Part shown: positions 18,593-28,817 of the stretch, one piece after another
Layout: the number at the start of each line of letters is the position of its first letter
How positions within the stretch are numbered: the first letter of the stretch is position 1
Assembly: GCF_041902385.1 (NCBI RefSeq)
Contig: NZ_CP169244.1
Coordinates: forward strand, 2,914,001 to 2,978,000
DNA: 64,000 nucleotides
Source of the DNA: Arcticibacter sp041902385
GTDB lineage: Bacteria > Bacteroidota > Bacteroidia > Sphingobacteriales > Sphingobacteriaceae
Direction: 5' to 3'
Made by a program: the position numbers and the translations under genes
The notes under the pieces: generated by a model
Database searches by the model: none
What the model saw: only the letters and a program-made list of their open reading frames with translations
What the model was told of the DNA's origin: nothing

Positions 18593-20644
18593 ATGAGCTT
18601 CGTATTTCCCGGATTTCTGTTTGGACTCTTTGTTTTGTTAGTGCCTGTGATCATCCATCTTTTTAGTTTCAGGAAGATCAGGAAGGTGCATTTCAGTAAC
18701 CTCCGGTTCCTGACGGCTGTAGAGCAGAAATCCTCAGCAGCGCGAAGGTTGAAACGATTCTGGCTTTTATCCCTCAGGTGCCTGGCTCTTTTGTTCCTTG
18801 TTCTCGCATTTTCTCAGCCTTATCTGCCTTCAGAGGGGACGGTATCTGCTCAGGGGAAGAAAGCCGTCAGTATTTACATCGATAATTCCTATAGCATGGA
18901 GGTGGAAAGCCGCGAGGGGAGCCTGCTTGAAGAAGCGAAACGGAGGGCAAAAGAGATCGCTTCGGCTTACGGATTAAACGACCAGTTCCAGCTTCTCACA
19001 AACGATTTTGGTGGGAGACATCAGCGCCTGCTCAACTACGAGGACTTTCTTTCTGCCCTTGACGAGATTAGGGTAAGTGCGAACCGGCGCACCCTGCAGG
19101 AGGTGATCAAACTCCAGGAGTCCTGCCTGGATCGCGCACAGGGCAGGACGGGCACAGCCTATCTGATTTCCGACTTTCAGCGTAATCTAATATCGGATGA
19201 CAGCTTGTCGAATAACGTTCCGGTGCGGCTGGTGAGACTGCGGGCGCCTGAGCAGGCTAACGTTTCTGTGGACTCTGCCTGGTTTGTTTCTCCGGTTCAC
19301 CGCGCCGGTGAGGCAGAGCGCTTGATTGTTCGGGTGAGGAACAATTCTGATAAAGAGACCGGAAGTGTGCCTCTGAGACTTCTGGTTGAAAAACAGCAGA
19401 AGGCGATTAGTTCTGTTACGCTGCCTGCCAGGGCAACCATTAACGACACCCTTTCTTTCAGCGGGCTCACCCAGGGATGGAAGCAAGGGGAAATAAGGGT
19501 AGGAGATTATCCCATAACGTTCGACGATCGTTACTTTATTTCTTTTCAGGTCAGGCCGTCCATGAAGATCCTGTCGATCGATGCAGGGAACCAGGGCAAT
19601 GAATACATCGAGGCATTATATGGTACAGAAGATTTCTTCGATCTCAGGACCGAGAATGCCGGTCAGCTTAATTATTCCAAACTAGCGGCTTATCCGTTTC
19701 TCGTCCTGAACGGAACAAAAGGAGTGACGGGCGGCTTTGTAGCCGCAATAAAGCAATATGTGAAGAATGGCGGGTCAATAATGATTTTCCCTTCCCTGGA
19801 CGATATTCACGGCCTTGGCTCGCTGTGTTCTGCACTAAATACGGGTGTGCCCGAGGGAGTGGAAACGGTGCCCGCCAAAGTTCAAAATGTTCAATACCAA
19901 AGCCCTATGTTCCGGGGCGTGTTTGATCATATTCCGCGGAACGTAGAGCTTCCTATAGCAAGGAAGTATGTTCTTTTCAGCACGAATAGCCAAGGTTGGG
20001 GAGCCGCTGTAATGAAACTTCCTGCCAGCCGGCCCTTCTTGAGCAGGCACACTCTTGGTCGCGGAACAGTTTATCTTGCAGCCGTTTCTCTATCCGAAGA
20101 GTCGTCAAACTTTGTTCGACATGCTCTCTTTGTCCCAGTGATGTATCAGGCTGCTTTTCTGAGTCTGCACGACAGGGCTCTCTCCTATACAATAGGGCGC
20201 GATCTTTTTCTTGAAACAGAACCTCTTCGTTTAGCGGGCAACGAGGTACTCCGGCTGCGGAATGAGAAGGCAGAAATAATTCCGGATGTCAGGCAGGCAG
20301 AAAGCGGTACTCGTCTGTTTATTGCCGATCAGATCAGTGAAGCGGGACAGTATCAGCTTTCCAAATCCGACAGCCTCCTTTCAATAGTCGCGTTCAATAA
20401 TGACAGAAGTGAATCGGATCTGAGCTACCTTGATGAAGACGAGCTCAGGGACCGGTTCAATGGCAATGATGTGCGTCTCTTTGATCCTTATAACGAGCCG
20501 TTAAAAAATAGCGTGAAAGCAGTAAATTATGGTGTGCAGTTGTGGAAAGTTTGTCTAATTTTGACACTGATTTTCCTGGCTGCGGAAATTCTGCTTTTAA
20601 GGTTTTATGGCAGGAGCGCTAGTACCCTGCAACAGGGAACTTAA
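18593..20644 (+). CDS. BatA-type N-terminal membrane domain / VWA-like protein
   Basis: 683 residues. The N-terminus, with two membrane segments around the positively charged HLFSFRKIRKVHFSNLRFL, matches the aerotolerance BatA N-terminal domain. A VWA-like domain with a DxSxS-type metal site (IYIDNSYSM) follows near residue 100, then a long region including a glutamine-amidotransferase-like or Rossmann-like segment (residues about 320-420), and a C-terminal transmembrane helix. It is separate from the moxR/bat operon at 41-50 kb. In Bacteroidota such genes often precede a dihydroorotase-like gene, as here. Exact role unknown; probably an inner-membrane protein facing the periplasm. Confidence 0.75.
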   Translation: MSFVFPGFLFGLFVLLVPVIIHLFSFRKIRKVHFSNLRFLTAVEQKSSAARRLKRFWLLSLRCLALLFLVLAFSQPYLPSEGTVSAQGKKAVSIYIDNSYSMEVESREGSLLEEAKRRAKEIASAYGLNDQFQLLTNDFGGRHQRLLNYEDFLSALDEIRVSANRRTLQEVIKLQESCLDRAQGRTGTAYLISDFQRNLISDDSLSNNVPVRLVRLRAPEQANVSVDSAWFVSPVHRAGEAERLIVRVRNNSDKETGSVPLRLLVEKQQKAISSVTLPARATINDTLSFSGLTQGWKQGEIRVGDYPITFDDRYFISFQVRPSMKILSIDAGNQGNEYIEALYGTEDFFDLRTENAGQLNYSKLAAYPFLVLNGTKGVTGGFVAAIKQYVKNGGSIMIFPSLDDIHGLGSLCSALNTGVPEGVETVPAKVQNVQYQSPMFRGVFDHIPRNVELPIARKYVLFSTNSQGWGAAVMKLPASRPFLSRHTLGRGTVYLAAVSLSEESSNFVRHALFVPVMYQAAFLSLHDRALSYTIGRDLFLETEPLRLAGNEVLRLRNEKAEIIPDVRQAESGTRLFIADQISEAGQYQLSKSDSLLSIVAFNNDRSESDLSYLDEDELRDRFNGNDVRLFDPYNEPLKNSVKAVNYGVQLWKVCLILTLIFLAAEILLLRFYGRSASTLQQGT

Positions 20645-20654
20645 AACTTATTAC

Positions 20655-21920
20655 ATGAAGACTACACTTGTTCAATCGGTCAAGATTCTGTTTCCCGAAT
20701 CTGTATTCTACAACAAAATAGCCGACGTCCTTATTGAGAATGGTAAAATAGCAGAAGTTGCAGACCATATTCCTGTCTCAGGAGAGGGGTGGGAGGTGAT
20801 CGATGGCACTGGTAAGTTCCTTGCGCCTGGCTTTTTTGATCTGAATGCTAATCTTGGAGAACCTGGTCTGGAAACAAAGGAAGACCTTCAATCGGGGGCG
20901 ATTGCAGCAGCAGCAGGTGGGTTTACCGGTGTGGCGGCTCAGCCTTCCACTCATCCGCCGGTTCATTCGAAAGCGGAAGTTTCGTATATCCTGAGCAGAT
21001 CGAAGGAGTTTCTGACGGACATTTATCCGGTCGGTTGCATAAGTTATAACAGGGAAGGAAAGGATCTTGCCGAATTATATGATATGTTTCAGGCTGGAGC
21101 TGTAGCGTTCTCCGATGGTACAAGGCCAGTAGGTGACTCAGGACTTATGAGCAGGGCCCTTCTATATGTAAAGGGATTTGACGGACTCATCTTTTCCTTT
21201 CCTGAGGACTCGTCTATTGCAGGAAAAGGAAAGATGAATGAAGGTGTAATGAGCACTTATCTGGGAATGAAAGGTATCCCTGCACTAGCCGAAGAGGTTT
21301 TTGTTTCCAGGGACCTGTTTCTTGCCGAGTATAACGAGTCTAAAGTTCACTTCAGTACAATTTCTTCAGCAGGGACAGTAGCTCTCATTCGTGATGCCAA
21401 GAAGAAAGGAATCAAGGTAACCTGTGATGTGGCTGCCCATCATCTTGTTCTGACGGAGGACGAATTAGCCGGATTTGACAGTAACTACAAAGTTAAGCCG
21501 CCCCTTAGGCCGGCTGCCGATGTGGCTGCCTTGATTGAAGGCCTGTCGGACGGGACGATAGATGCAATAGTTTCACAGCACACTCCTCACGAAGTGGAGT
21601 TCAAGGAAGTGGAGTTTGAAATCGCGTCATTTGGTATGACGGGTTTACAAACTGTTTTGCCACTGGTGCTGCAGGCTGGAATACCGGTAGAACAACTTGT
21701 TGAGAAGCTTTCTGTTAATCCAAGGAAGATCCTGAATTTGCCGGTGCCGTCTCTGCAGCAGGGAGAAGACGCGAACTTCGTATTGTTTGACCCCAACCAA
21801 GAGTGGTGCTTTGACGAGTCTTCAAACAAATCCAAATCTTTTAATTCTCCCTTCAGAGGGAAAAATCTCAGAGGTAAGGTAATACTGGTGGGAAACAAAG
21901 GGCAGGTTTACAGCTGGTAG
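20655..21920 (+). CDS. Dihydroorotase-like amidohydrolase, probably not catalytic
   Basis: 421 residues from the ATG at 20655, 10 bp after the preceding stop; an upstream in-frame start at 20607 would overlap that gene and is unlikely. The overall order of an amidohydrolase is kept: the GKFLAPGFFDLNANLGEPG strand, the AAAGGFTGVAAQPST segment, VTCDVAAHHL and VSQHTPH. The HxH metal pair of active dihydroorotase (normally DxHxHxREPG) is replaced by DLNANLGEPG, so two zinc ligands are missing. It may be a regulatory or structural PyrC homologue rather than the enzyme of pyrimidine synthesis; a second, active copy would be expected elsewhere. Confidence 0.82.
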   Translation: MKTTLVQSVKILFPESVFYNKIADVLIENGKIAEVADHIPVSGEGWEVIDGTGKFLAPGFFDLNANLGEPGLETKEDLQSGAIAAAAGGFTGVAAQPSTHPPVHSKAEVSYILSRSKEFLTDIYPVGCISYNREGKDLAELYDMFQAGAVAFSDGTRPVGDSGLMSRALLYVKGFDGLIFSFPEDSSIAGKGKMNEGVMSTYLGMKGIPALAEEVFVSRDLFLAEYNESKVHFSTISSAGTVALIRDAKKKGIKVTCDVAAHHLVLTEDELAGFDSNYKVKPPLRPAADVAALIEGLSDGTIDAIVSQHTPHEVEFKEVEFEIASFGMTGLQTVLPLVLQAGIPVEQLVEKLSVNPRKILNLPVPSLQQGEDANFVLFDPNQEWCFDESSNKSKSFNSPFRGKNLRGKVILVGNKGQVYSW

Positions 21921-22006
21921 CTCTTCCATTTGCCATAAGTCTTGTTATTGTCATTTTTATTTAGGAAACTTGTTTTAGCTCAACCTTATGAGCTGCCAGC
22001 ATTAAT

Positions 22007-22678
22007 ATGGACAAACATATAGAAAGAGCCCTTTCGGCTTCTCTGAAGGAATTTGAAAAAGCGAGCTCTTATGCCGTTGAAGGTTTTGAAAAGAAGATCA
22101 GAGACGTTTTTGACTCAGAGGCTGACTTCATGACGAAGGTTGAGCGGATGGATGAGACTTTCGACAACGAACCTCACATGGAAGGGCTGAGAGAGGTCTT
22201 TTTTGATCTTTTGATGGTGAATTTCTTTTCGGAAGACGTGAAAAAGTTAGAGGACGACTATCTCGAATCTGAAGAATGGGAGGCCATCGAGGATGAAACG
22301 ATCGACCGGGGTACAGAGCTTTTGAACGTTTTACTCTACCTGAGGGAGTGCCGCGACGAAGAGATCGAACCAGATCTGGAAGATTTTCTGAAAGAGTTCC
22401 TGCTGGTAGACGAAGATGAGTTCCAGGATGAGCATCGCATCTATGAGGATGTTATCGCCAACCAGATTTTAATGGAGAGCAACATCTCCGAAATTGCGAG
22501 AGTTGCGGGTGAACTAAATGATTCTTCAGAGTTTAAGGAGCTTTTTTATCCTGTGATGTGCTTTTTCTATCAAAACGAGCCATCGGAGGAGGACAAAGAA
22601 GTCTTTGTAAGTAATAGCGGGGATCCTGAGTTTGATTCTTCTGTTTACGCTTTGCTGTCGGCATTCAACAAACCTTAA
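22007..22678 (+). CDS. Hypothetical acidic protein
   Basis: 223 residues, very acidic (runs such as EDDYLESEEWEAIEDETIDRG), predicted mostly helical and soluble, with no signal peptide or membrane helix. No catalytic motif or known domain is recognised. It lies in the same-strand cluster between the dihydroorotase-like gene and the DUF4199 gene, 7 bp upstream of the latter, and is probably co-transcribed with it. Confidence 0.7.
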   Translation: MDKHIERALSASLKEFEKASSYAVEGFEKKIRDVFDSEADFMTKVERMDETFDNEPHMEGLREVFFDLLMVNFFSEDVKKLEDDYLESEEWEAIEDETIDRGTELLNVLLYLRECRDEEIEPDLEDFLKEFLLVDEDEFQDEHRIYEDVIANQILMESNISEIARVAGELNDSSEFKELFYPVMCFFYQNEPSEEDKEVFVSNSGDPEFDSSVYALLSAFNKP

Positions 22679-22685
22679 CATAATT

Positions 22686-23258
22686 ATGGAAACTACGTAT
22701 GATTCAGCAACTGTAAGAAAAGCTGCTGTAATGAATGGCCTCATCTGGTCTTTTATCAACATTGTCCTGTTTTTAATTGTGTATTATGTCAAGCCCGATC
22801 TGATGGGGTCCATGTGGTGGGGGATCTTTTCTTTCGTGCTGGCACTGGTACTGGCTGTTTATTTCTCCCTCGATCTGCGGAAAAAGGCAGGAGGATTCTG
22901 GTCGTTTAAGGAGGCACTTAGTATGATCTTTACGATGTTTATTGTGTCTGCCCTCATCGTTTATCTCTTTACAGTCGTCTTTGGTAAATTCCTTGAACCG
23001 AACTACGTGACCACAATGAAAGAGATCACCACCAACAATACGGTGAAGATGTTTGAGAAAATGGGCATGGATCAGGATGCGATTGATAAAGCGACTAAAG
23101 ATGTGGAAGTGAAAATGGAGAAGCAATTTAATCCAGGCCTGTCAGATCTCCTGATCAGTATAGGAACAATGGTGATCATTTATTTTGTAGGCGCTCTTAT
23201 TTTTGCAGCGATCTTCAAGAAGCAAAGACCTTACACCGTTCCTGTAACAGAAGAATAG
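22686..23258 (+). CDS. DUF4199-type membrane protein
   Basis: 190 residues from the ATG at 22686 (METTYDSATVRKAAVMNG), 7 bp after the previous stop; an open extension upstream overlaps that gene and is not used. Four membrane helices are visible (about 17-33, 39-58, 78-98 and a C-terminal helix near 150-170), with an amphipathic segment KEITTNNTVKMFEKMGMDQ between helices 3 and 4, as in the DUF4199 family. Function unknown. The family often sits beside a family 2 glycosyltransferase, as here, which suggests a shared envelope role. Confidence 0.78.
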   Translation: METTYDSATVRKAAVMNGLIWSFINIVLFLIVYYVKPDLMGSMWWGIFSFVLALVLAVYFSLDLRKKAGGFWSFKEALSMIFTMFIVSALIVYLFTVVFGKFLEPNYVTTMKEITTNNTVKMFEKMGMDQDAIDKATKDVEVKMEKQFNPGLSDLLISIGTMVIIYFVGALIFAAIFKKQRPYTVPVTEE

Positions 23259-23290
23259 CTTTTTTCGACATTTTATTTATTAGTACATTG

Positions 23291-23335
23291 CGTGCAAGTT
23301 TTATCAATAAAAATGATAAAATTTGCACGTTTTTA
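23291..23335 (+). terminator. Terminator downstream of the DUF4199 gene
   Basis: CGTGCAAGTTTTATCA pairs with TGATAAAATTTGCACG (16-bp arms, one G-U pair, 7-nt loop), followed by TTTTTA. Confidence 0.88.
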
Positions 23336-23373
23336 TTTCGGCACCTATAGGCCGCATCCTTTATATACCAAGA

Positions 23374-24327
23374 ATGGATATATCCGTAGTCGTACCCCTT
23401 TATAACGAGGCTGAATCTTTGCCTGAACTGGTGGAATGGAATTGCAGGGTCATGCAGGAACACCGTTTTTCTTTCGAGATTATCCTTGTTGATGACGGGA
23501 GTAATGATGGTTCCTGGGATGTCATTGAGCAGCTGCGCTTGCGGTTCGATATGGTAAGAGGCATCAAGTTCAGGCGCAATTATGGTAAATCCGCTGCATT
23601 AAATGTCGGCTTTGCAGCGGCCATGGGCGATGTTGTCATCACAATGGATGCTGACCTGCAGGACAGTCCGGACGAGATCCCGGAACTTTATCGAAAGGTT
23701 AAGGAAGAGAAGTATGACCTGGTGTCAGGATGGAAAAAGAAAAGGCACGATCCTTTAAGCAAAACCATCCCTACTAAGTTGTTCAACGCCGCGACGAGAA
23801 GCATGTCCGGGATACATAACCTTCACGATTTCAACTGTGGTCTGAAGGCTTACCGGAGAGATGTGGTCAAGAATATCGAAGTGTACGGTGAAATGCACCG
23901 CTATATCCCGGTACTCGCCCGGTGGGCGGGATTCAAGAGGATAGGGGAGCAGGTTGTAGAGCACAGGGCCAGAAAGTACGGTACTACCAAGTTCGGCATG
24001 AGCCGTTTTGTAAACGGCTTTCTTGACTTGCTTTCTATTTTCTTTGTGGGCAAGTTTGGAAAACGCCCAATGCACTTTTTCGGATCGTTGGGTGTATTGA
24101 GCTTTTTTGCGGGTCTTGTGATCACCATTTGGCTCATTGCTGATAAACTCATTGATATTGCCAACCAGGTTAAATACAGAAATGTTACCGATCAGCCTTT
24201 ATTCTATATCGCGCTTGTCGCCATAATCGTAGGGTTTCAGCTATTTCTCACCGGCTTCGTCGCCGAACTTGTTTCCCGCAACTCTAGTGAAAGAAATGCG
24301 TATAACATCGAGAAAGAGATTGGCTAG
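23374..24327 (+). CDS. Family 2 glycosyltransferase, GtrB/dolichol-phosphate-mannose-synthase type
   Basis: 317 residues starting MDISVVVPLYNEAESLPELV; a 17-codon in-frame extension upstream lies in the terminator hairpin and is rejected. The GT-A domain (1-230) shows DDGSNDGSW, MDADLQDSPDEIP (DxD motif, metal and nucleotide-sugar binding) and a catalytic-loop HRARKYGTTKF segment. Two C-terminal helices (about 235-255 and 275-300) anchor it to the inner membrane. Such enzymes move a sugar from a nucleotide donor to polyprenyl phosphate for envelope glycans. Donor unknown. Confidence 0.92.
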   Translation: MDISVVVPLYNEAESLPELVEWNCRVMQEHRFSFEIILVDDGSNDGSWDVIEQLRLRFDMVRGIKFRRNYGKSAALNVGFAAAMGDVVITMDADLQDSPDEIPELYRKVKEEKYDLVSGWKKKRHDPLSKTIPTKLFNAATRSMSGIHNLHDFNCGLKAYRRDVVKNIEVYGEMHRYIPVLARWAGFKRIGEQVVEHRARKYGTTKFGMSRFVNGFLDLLSIFFVGKFGKRPMHFFGSLGVLSFFAGLVITIWLIADKLIDIANQVKYRNVTDQPLFYIALVAIIVGFQLFLTGFVAELVSRNSSERNAYNIEKEIG

Positions 24328-24376
24328 GCCGGCTTCCTTGTAGCTTCCCGGAGTTTCGTCTCCTACATCTTTAAAT

Positions 24377-25346
24377 ATGTTTTTTTCTATTATCATACCT
24401 CTTTACAATCGCCCGCAGGAAATTGACGAATTGCTTGACTCTCTGACCAGGCAAACATATACGCAGTTCGAAGTGCTTGTAATTGAAGACGGTTCAAAGC
24501 TTGACGCCCGGGAGATAGTAGAATCTTATCAGAATAAATTAGATGTGAGGTATTTCGTGAAGGAAAACGAGGGGCAGGGATTTACAAGAAACTTCGCTTT
24601 TAGACACGCGAAAGGCGATTTTTTTGTGATGTTCGATTCCGACTGTCTTATCCCTTCAACGTATCTTGCTGAAGTGAGCCGATATCTTCTGGCACATCAG
24701 TTAGACGCATATGGCGGACCTGATGCGGCTCATCCTTCTTTCACGCCGGTGCAAAAAGCAATCAGCTATTCGATGACCTCCCCGTTTACCACAGGAGGGA
24801 TAAGAGGAAGCAAAAAAACCTTGGGGGACAATTTCACCCCCGGAGTTTTAATATGGGGATCTCACGGAAAGTATGGGAAGCGACGGGCGGTTTTATTCTG
24901 ACCCGTCTGGGAGAAGACATCGAGTTTAGTATCCGTATTCATAGCCTTGGCTTCAAAATCGGTTTGATCCCTGATGCTATTGTTTATCACAAAAGAAGGA
25001 CTAGCTTTAAGCAATTTTATAAGCAGATCCATTTCTTCGGCAGAGCCAGGATTAACATTTATACGTTTTTCCCTCAGACCCTTAAACTTGTTCATTTTTT
25101 TCCTGCATTATTTACCATATTCGTTATTTTTACACTGCTTATGAATGCTCTTAACTATCAGCTGGCAGCTTTCTTTAACCTCTTTCTGGCCACGTTTGTG
25201 CTGCTGATTTTTTTCATTCATGGATGATAAACAAATCAGTAAAAGTAGCCGGCCTCAGTGTGCTGGCCGCCTTTATTCAACTGACAGGGTATGGGCTTGG
25301 TTTTATGCAGGATTTTTGGAAGAGAATAATTCTTAAACGTTCATGA
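24377..25346 (+). CDS. Family 2 glycosyltransferase, membrane-anchored; frame broken twice
   Basis: The GT-A domain begins MFFSIIIPLYNRPQEIDELL, with VIEDGSK and the metal-binding FDSDC. The frame as written breaks at the C5 run 24837-24841 and again at the T7 run 25208-25214. Adding one base to each restores the family motif FTPRSFNMGIS and the C-terminal helix and tail ending GFMQDFWKRIILKRS, for 323 residues. The repaired stop overlaps the next ATG by ATGA (25343-25346), independent support for this frame. A GED motif (LGEDIEFS) and C-terminal membrane helices fit an inner-membrane glycan transferase. Confidence 0.88.
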
Positions 25347-26131
25347 TCGAGTTTCTAAAGGAGAGTACCTTTGCAGTTAATGATGTACTTCGGTTAGCAT
25401 GGAGGGTGCTTAAAAGTCAGTACCCCGCCATTGCAGGTCTTTGCCTGCTGTCTTTTATCACGTCCATGATGTCGGGTTTTTTGTCCGCCTTATTTGCCGA
25501 CTTCAACCTTTTCCTCAGCATCATCATGGCGTTTGGGTTTATTTTGCTGTATTTCGGGATCCAGTTTATGATGTTCAAGTATATCCTTAACATTCTGGAT
25601 TCGAAGCAGAGCGTTACGCACATTCGCGATATCGTCCCTTCATATAAGCATTACGTTAATTTTTTCATCGCTACGTTTTATTTCCTCCTAACGTTTGTCA
25701 TAATTTTCCTGGTCATCCTGGGGCTGGTGTTCATTGTAGATTTTGTAGGGATCAAGAGCCGCCTTGTTGTTCCGATGGCATTGTCGCTTACTATACTTTG
25801 CAGCTTCTTTATCGGTATCAGAATTTCTTTCTTCCCTTTCTTTATCATCGATAAAGATGCGAAAGCCTTCCAGTCATTAAAGTTCAGTCTGGCCATCACC
25901 AGAGGGAACTTTACCCGCGTCATTATGCTCTTGGGGTTTCTAGCCCTCTTTCATGGGATCTCAGTCTACTTTTTTAAGCAGAGTTATGTGGTTCTAGGCT
26001 TTTTGATCCTGCTGCTGAACTACTCATTAATTGTCCCTTTGTCGGCCGTAGCTATTATTATTGCCTACAGGAAAATGATGAGCGAGTATGACGGCGATCA
26101 GGATCCGGAGATATTTTCAAATATTATTTAG
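25343..26131 (+). CDS. Multi-spanning membrane protein of unknown function
   Basis: 262 residues with about six hydrophobic helices separated by short basic loops; the middle motif ISFFPFFIIDKDAKAFQSLKFSLAITRGNF resembles bacterial DUF975/GlpQ-membrane-domain-like proteins (FaFFFIvDkgasaieALkrSw). No catalytic residues are evident. The start overlaps the repaired stop of the glycosyltransferase by ATGA, which implies translational coupling. An inner-membrane role linked to envelope glycans or lipids is inferred from context only. Confidence 0.7.
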   Translation: MIEFLKESTFAVNDVLRLAWRVLKSQYPAIAGLCLLSFITSMMSGFLSALFADFNLFLSIIMAFGFILLYFGIQFMMFKYILNILDSKQSVTHIRDIVPSYKHYVNFFIATFYFLLTFVIIFLVILGLVFIVDFVGIKSRLVVPMALSLTILCSFFIGIRISFFPFFIIDKDAKAFQSLKFSLAITRGNFTRVIMLLGFLALFHGISVYFFKQSYVVLGFLILLLNYSLIVPLSAVAIIIAYRKMMSEYDGDQDPEIFSNII

Positions 26132-26137
26132 ATAGTT

Positions 26138-27635
26138 ATGGGGATAAAGGCCTGGCTCAGTAAACCTTTTGCCGCCTACGTAGTCGCTCAAACTGCGAAA
26201 TGGAAATCAAGAGCGGTTCAGTCACAAAAAGATATTTTACGTGGGATAGTTAAGGAGGCAGAGAATACCGCTTTTGGGAAGGATCACCATTTTTCGCAGA
26301 TCAGGTCGTATCAGGATTTCAAGGAACGGGTACCGATCAGGGACTACGAGGATCTGAAGCCCTATATTTCCCGGATGGTGACAGGCGAGGAGAGCGTACT
26401 CTGGCCCGGTAAACCTGCTTATTTCGCAAAGACCTCAGGCACTACCTCAGGGGTAAAGTATATTCCGATCTCCCGGGAGTCAATGCCCGAGCACATTAAT
26501 GCCGCGCGCAACGCTTTGCTCACTTATATCCACGAGACAGGTAAGGCCGATTTCGTGGACGGTAAAATGATATTTCTACAGGGAAGCCCTGTTATGGATA
26601 AAAAGGGGGAGTGGCAACCGGGCGCTTGTCAGGCATTGTTGCTCACCATGTACCTCAGTACCTGCAGAAAAACAGGCTGCCCTCTTATGAGACAAATTGC
26701 ATTGAGGACTGGGAGGAAAAAGTGGACGCTATTGTTGAAGAGACCTTTCATCAGGATATGCGGCTCATTTCGGGCATTCCCCCTGGGTACAGATGTATTT
26801 TGATCGCTTGTCCGTGAAGTCGGGAGGAAAGAAGGTTGGAGAGATATTTAAGAACTTCAGTCTCTTTGTATATGGAGGAGTCAACTTTGAACCTTACAGA
26901 GCCCGAATGGAGGAAGTAATCGGACGAAAGGTAGACTCAATCGAAACTTATCCAGCTTCAGAAGGCTTTATTGCGTATCAGGATTCGCAGAAAGAGAAAG
27001 GCCTTTTACTCCTCGCGAGTGCGGGCATGTTCTTTGAGTTTGTGCCGGTAGATGAATATTTTGATGAGAAGCCTACACGGCTCTCGCTGGGGGATGTCGA
27101 GCTGGATAAAAACTATGCATTAATCCTCAATACTAATGCCGGCCTCTGGGGATATAGCATTGGAGACACAATTAAATTTGTCTCTAAAGACCCTTACCGC
27201 ATTGTGGTAACTGGCCGGATCAAACATTATATCTCCGCTTTCGGCGAACATGTAATTGGGGAAGAAGTTGAACACGCTCTCATGTCGGTAGCGAGAGAGG
27301 AAGGTGTGGAAATCACTGAGTTCACTGTTGCACCGCAGGTCAGTCCAGCCGGAGGAAGCTTGCCCTACCACGAGTGGTTTGTGGAGTTCTCAAAGCCGCC
27401 CGCCAACCTGGAGCACTTTTCCCTTAAGGTAGATGCCGCTTTGCAAAAGAAGAACATTTACTACCAGGATTTGATAGAGGGGAGAATCTTAAGGCCTCTG
27501 GTTATTCGCTGTCTTCAGCACAATGCTTTCATTCATTATATGAAAGATGAAGGCAAGCTTGGCGGACAGAATAAGGTGCCGCGGCTTTCCAATGACAGAA
27601 AAATTGCAGATAAGATTATTAAATGGGTAGAGTAA
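26138..27635 (+). CDS. GH3 auxin-responsive-promoter family protein; frame broken twice
   Basis: The repaired protein has 499 residues. The N-terminal third includes the acyl-adenylate P-loop FAKTSGTTSGVKYIP. The frame breaks near 26605-26609 (G5, or the adjacent A5) and again at the C5 run 26779-26783. One added base at each restores GRLSGIVAHHVPQYLQKN and then GIPPWVQMYFDRL, continuing to the C-terminal YSIGDTIKFVSKDPYRIVVTGRI. Plant GH3 enzymes adenylate and conjugate carboxylic acids to amino acids. The bacterial family shares the ANL-type fold; its substrate is unknown. It overlaps dxr by 13 bp. Confidence 0.88.
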
Positions 27636-28785
27636 AGAATGTTGCCATATTAGGTTCATCAGGCAGCATCGGCACGCAGGCGCTGGAAGTGATCAGAGAA
27701 AATCCGGCGCTGTTCCGCGCGTCTGTACTGACTGTCAATCAAAACGCCGACCTGCTGATTCAGCAGGCAGGGGAGTTTAAACCTGATCAGGTGGTAATCG
27801 CTGACGAGAGTCAGTATGAGAAAGTAAAGTCGGCTTTGAGCGACACCCCGATATTGGTGCTTGCCGGAGAAGAGGCCCTGGCTGAAGTGGTACAAGCGCC
27901 ATCTGTTGATATTGTTCTAACGGCTTTAGTTGGCTTTTGTGGCTTAAAGCCAACAATTGCCGCCATCAAAGCCAGAAAAGATATAGCTCTTGCCAACAAG
28001 GAAACCCTGGTGGTTGCAGGAGGACTGATCAACGCACTGGCCAGAGAGAATGGGGTAAACATCCTTCCGGTAGATTCGGAACATTCGGCTATCTTTCAAT
28101 GCCTTGTGGGAGAGGAGAATAACCCGATCGAGAAGATTTACCTGACGGCTTCCGGCGGTCCCTTTCGTGGTAAGGATACCGAATTTTTGGCCTCGGTCAC
28201 CTGGCAACAGGCTCTGAAACATCCAAACTGGGTAATGGGAGCGAAGATAACGATCGACTCGGCTTCTCTTATGAACAAGGGGCTGGAAGTGATCGAAGCC
28301 CGGTGGTTGTTTGATCTTGAACCTTCACAGATCGATGTTATCGTACACCCTCAGTCCGTCATACACTCCATCGTACAATTTGAAGACGGATCGATGAAGG
28401 CCCAGATGGGTTTGCCTGATATGAAACTGCCTATTCAGTATGCCTTAGGTTATCCAAACAGAATAAAAAACACTTTTCCTCGTTTTGACTTTTTAAAGTA
28501 CCCGTCGCTTACCTTTGAGAAGCCTGATACGGATACTTTCAGAAACCTGGCTTATGCTTTCGATGCGCTCGAACAGGGGGGAATATGCCATGTGTGATCA
28601 ATGCAGCAAATGAAGTAGTAGTAGCCGAGTTCCTGAGGGGAGGCATTGGGTTCCTGGAGATGAGCAAGGTCATCGGGCAATGTATGAGTGAAGTTTCTTA
28701 TATTCGTCATCCTGTTTTGCAGGACTACTTTGACACCGACAGAGAAACAAGGATAATTGCCAGGGAATTGGTAACAAAATGCTAA
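27623..28785 (+). CDS. dxr: 1-deoxy-D-xylulose-5-phosphate reductoisomerase; frame broken at a G6 run
   Basis: The repaired protein has 387 residues. The NADPH-binding start is KNVAILGSSGSIGTQ. The active-site region is ALANKETLVVAGG followed by LPVDSEHSAIFQCL (metal-binding Asp/Glu), with the SGGPFR loop and IDSASLMNKGLEVIEA. The written frame stops at 28597. Adding one G to the run 28576-28581 gives EQGGNMPCVINAANEV and continues to 28785, including the expected C-terminal helices. It catalyses the first committed step of the MEP isoprenoid pathway. The gene is normally essential, which argues that the break is a sequence error. Confidence 0.93.
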
Positions 28786-28817
28786 AGGATAAATCCTACA
28801 AGAGATAAATAGAAATT

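Noticed and set aside
20607..20654. Earlier start for the dihydroorotase-like gene
   Set aside because: It would overlap the preceding gene by 38 bp; MKTTLVQSVKILFPES at 20655 fits the family start.
24377..28785. True pseudogene cluster at 24-29 kb
   Set aside because: Six breaks are all one-base losses in homopolymers, the rest of each gene is intact, and two genes are essential-type; sequence error explains them better.
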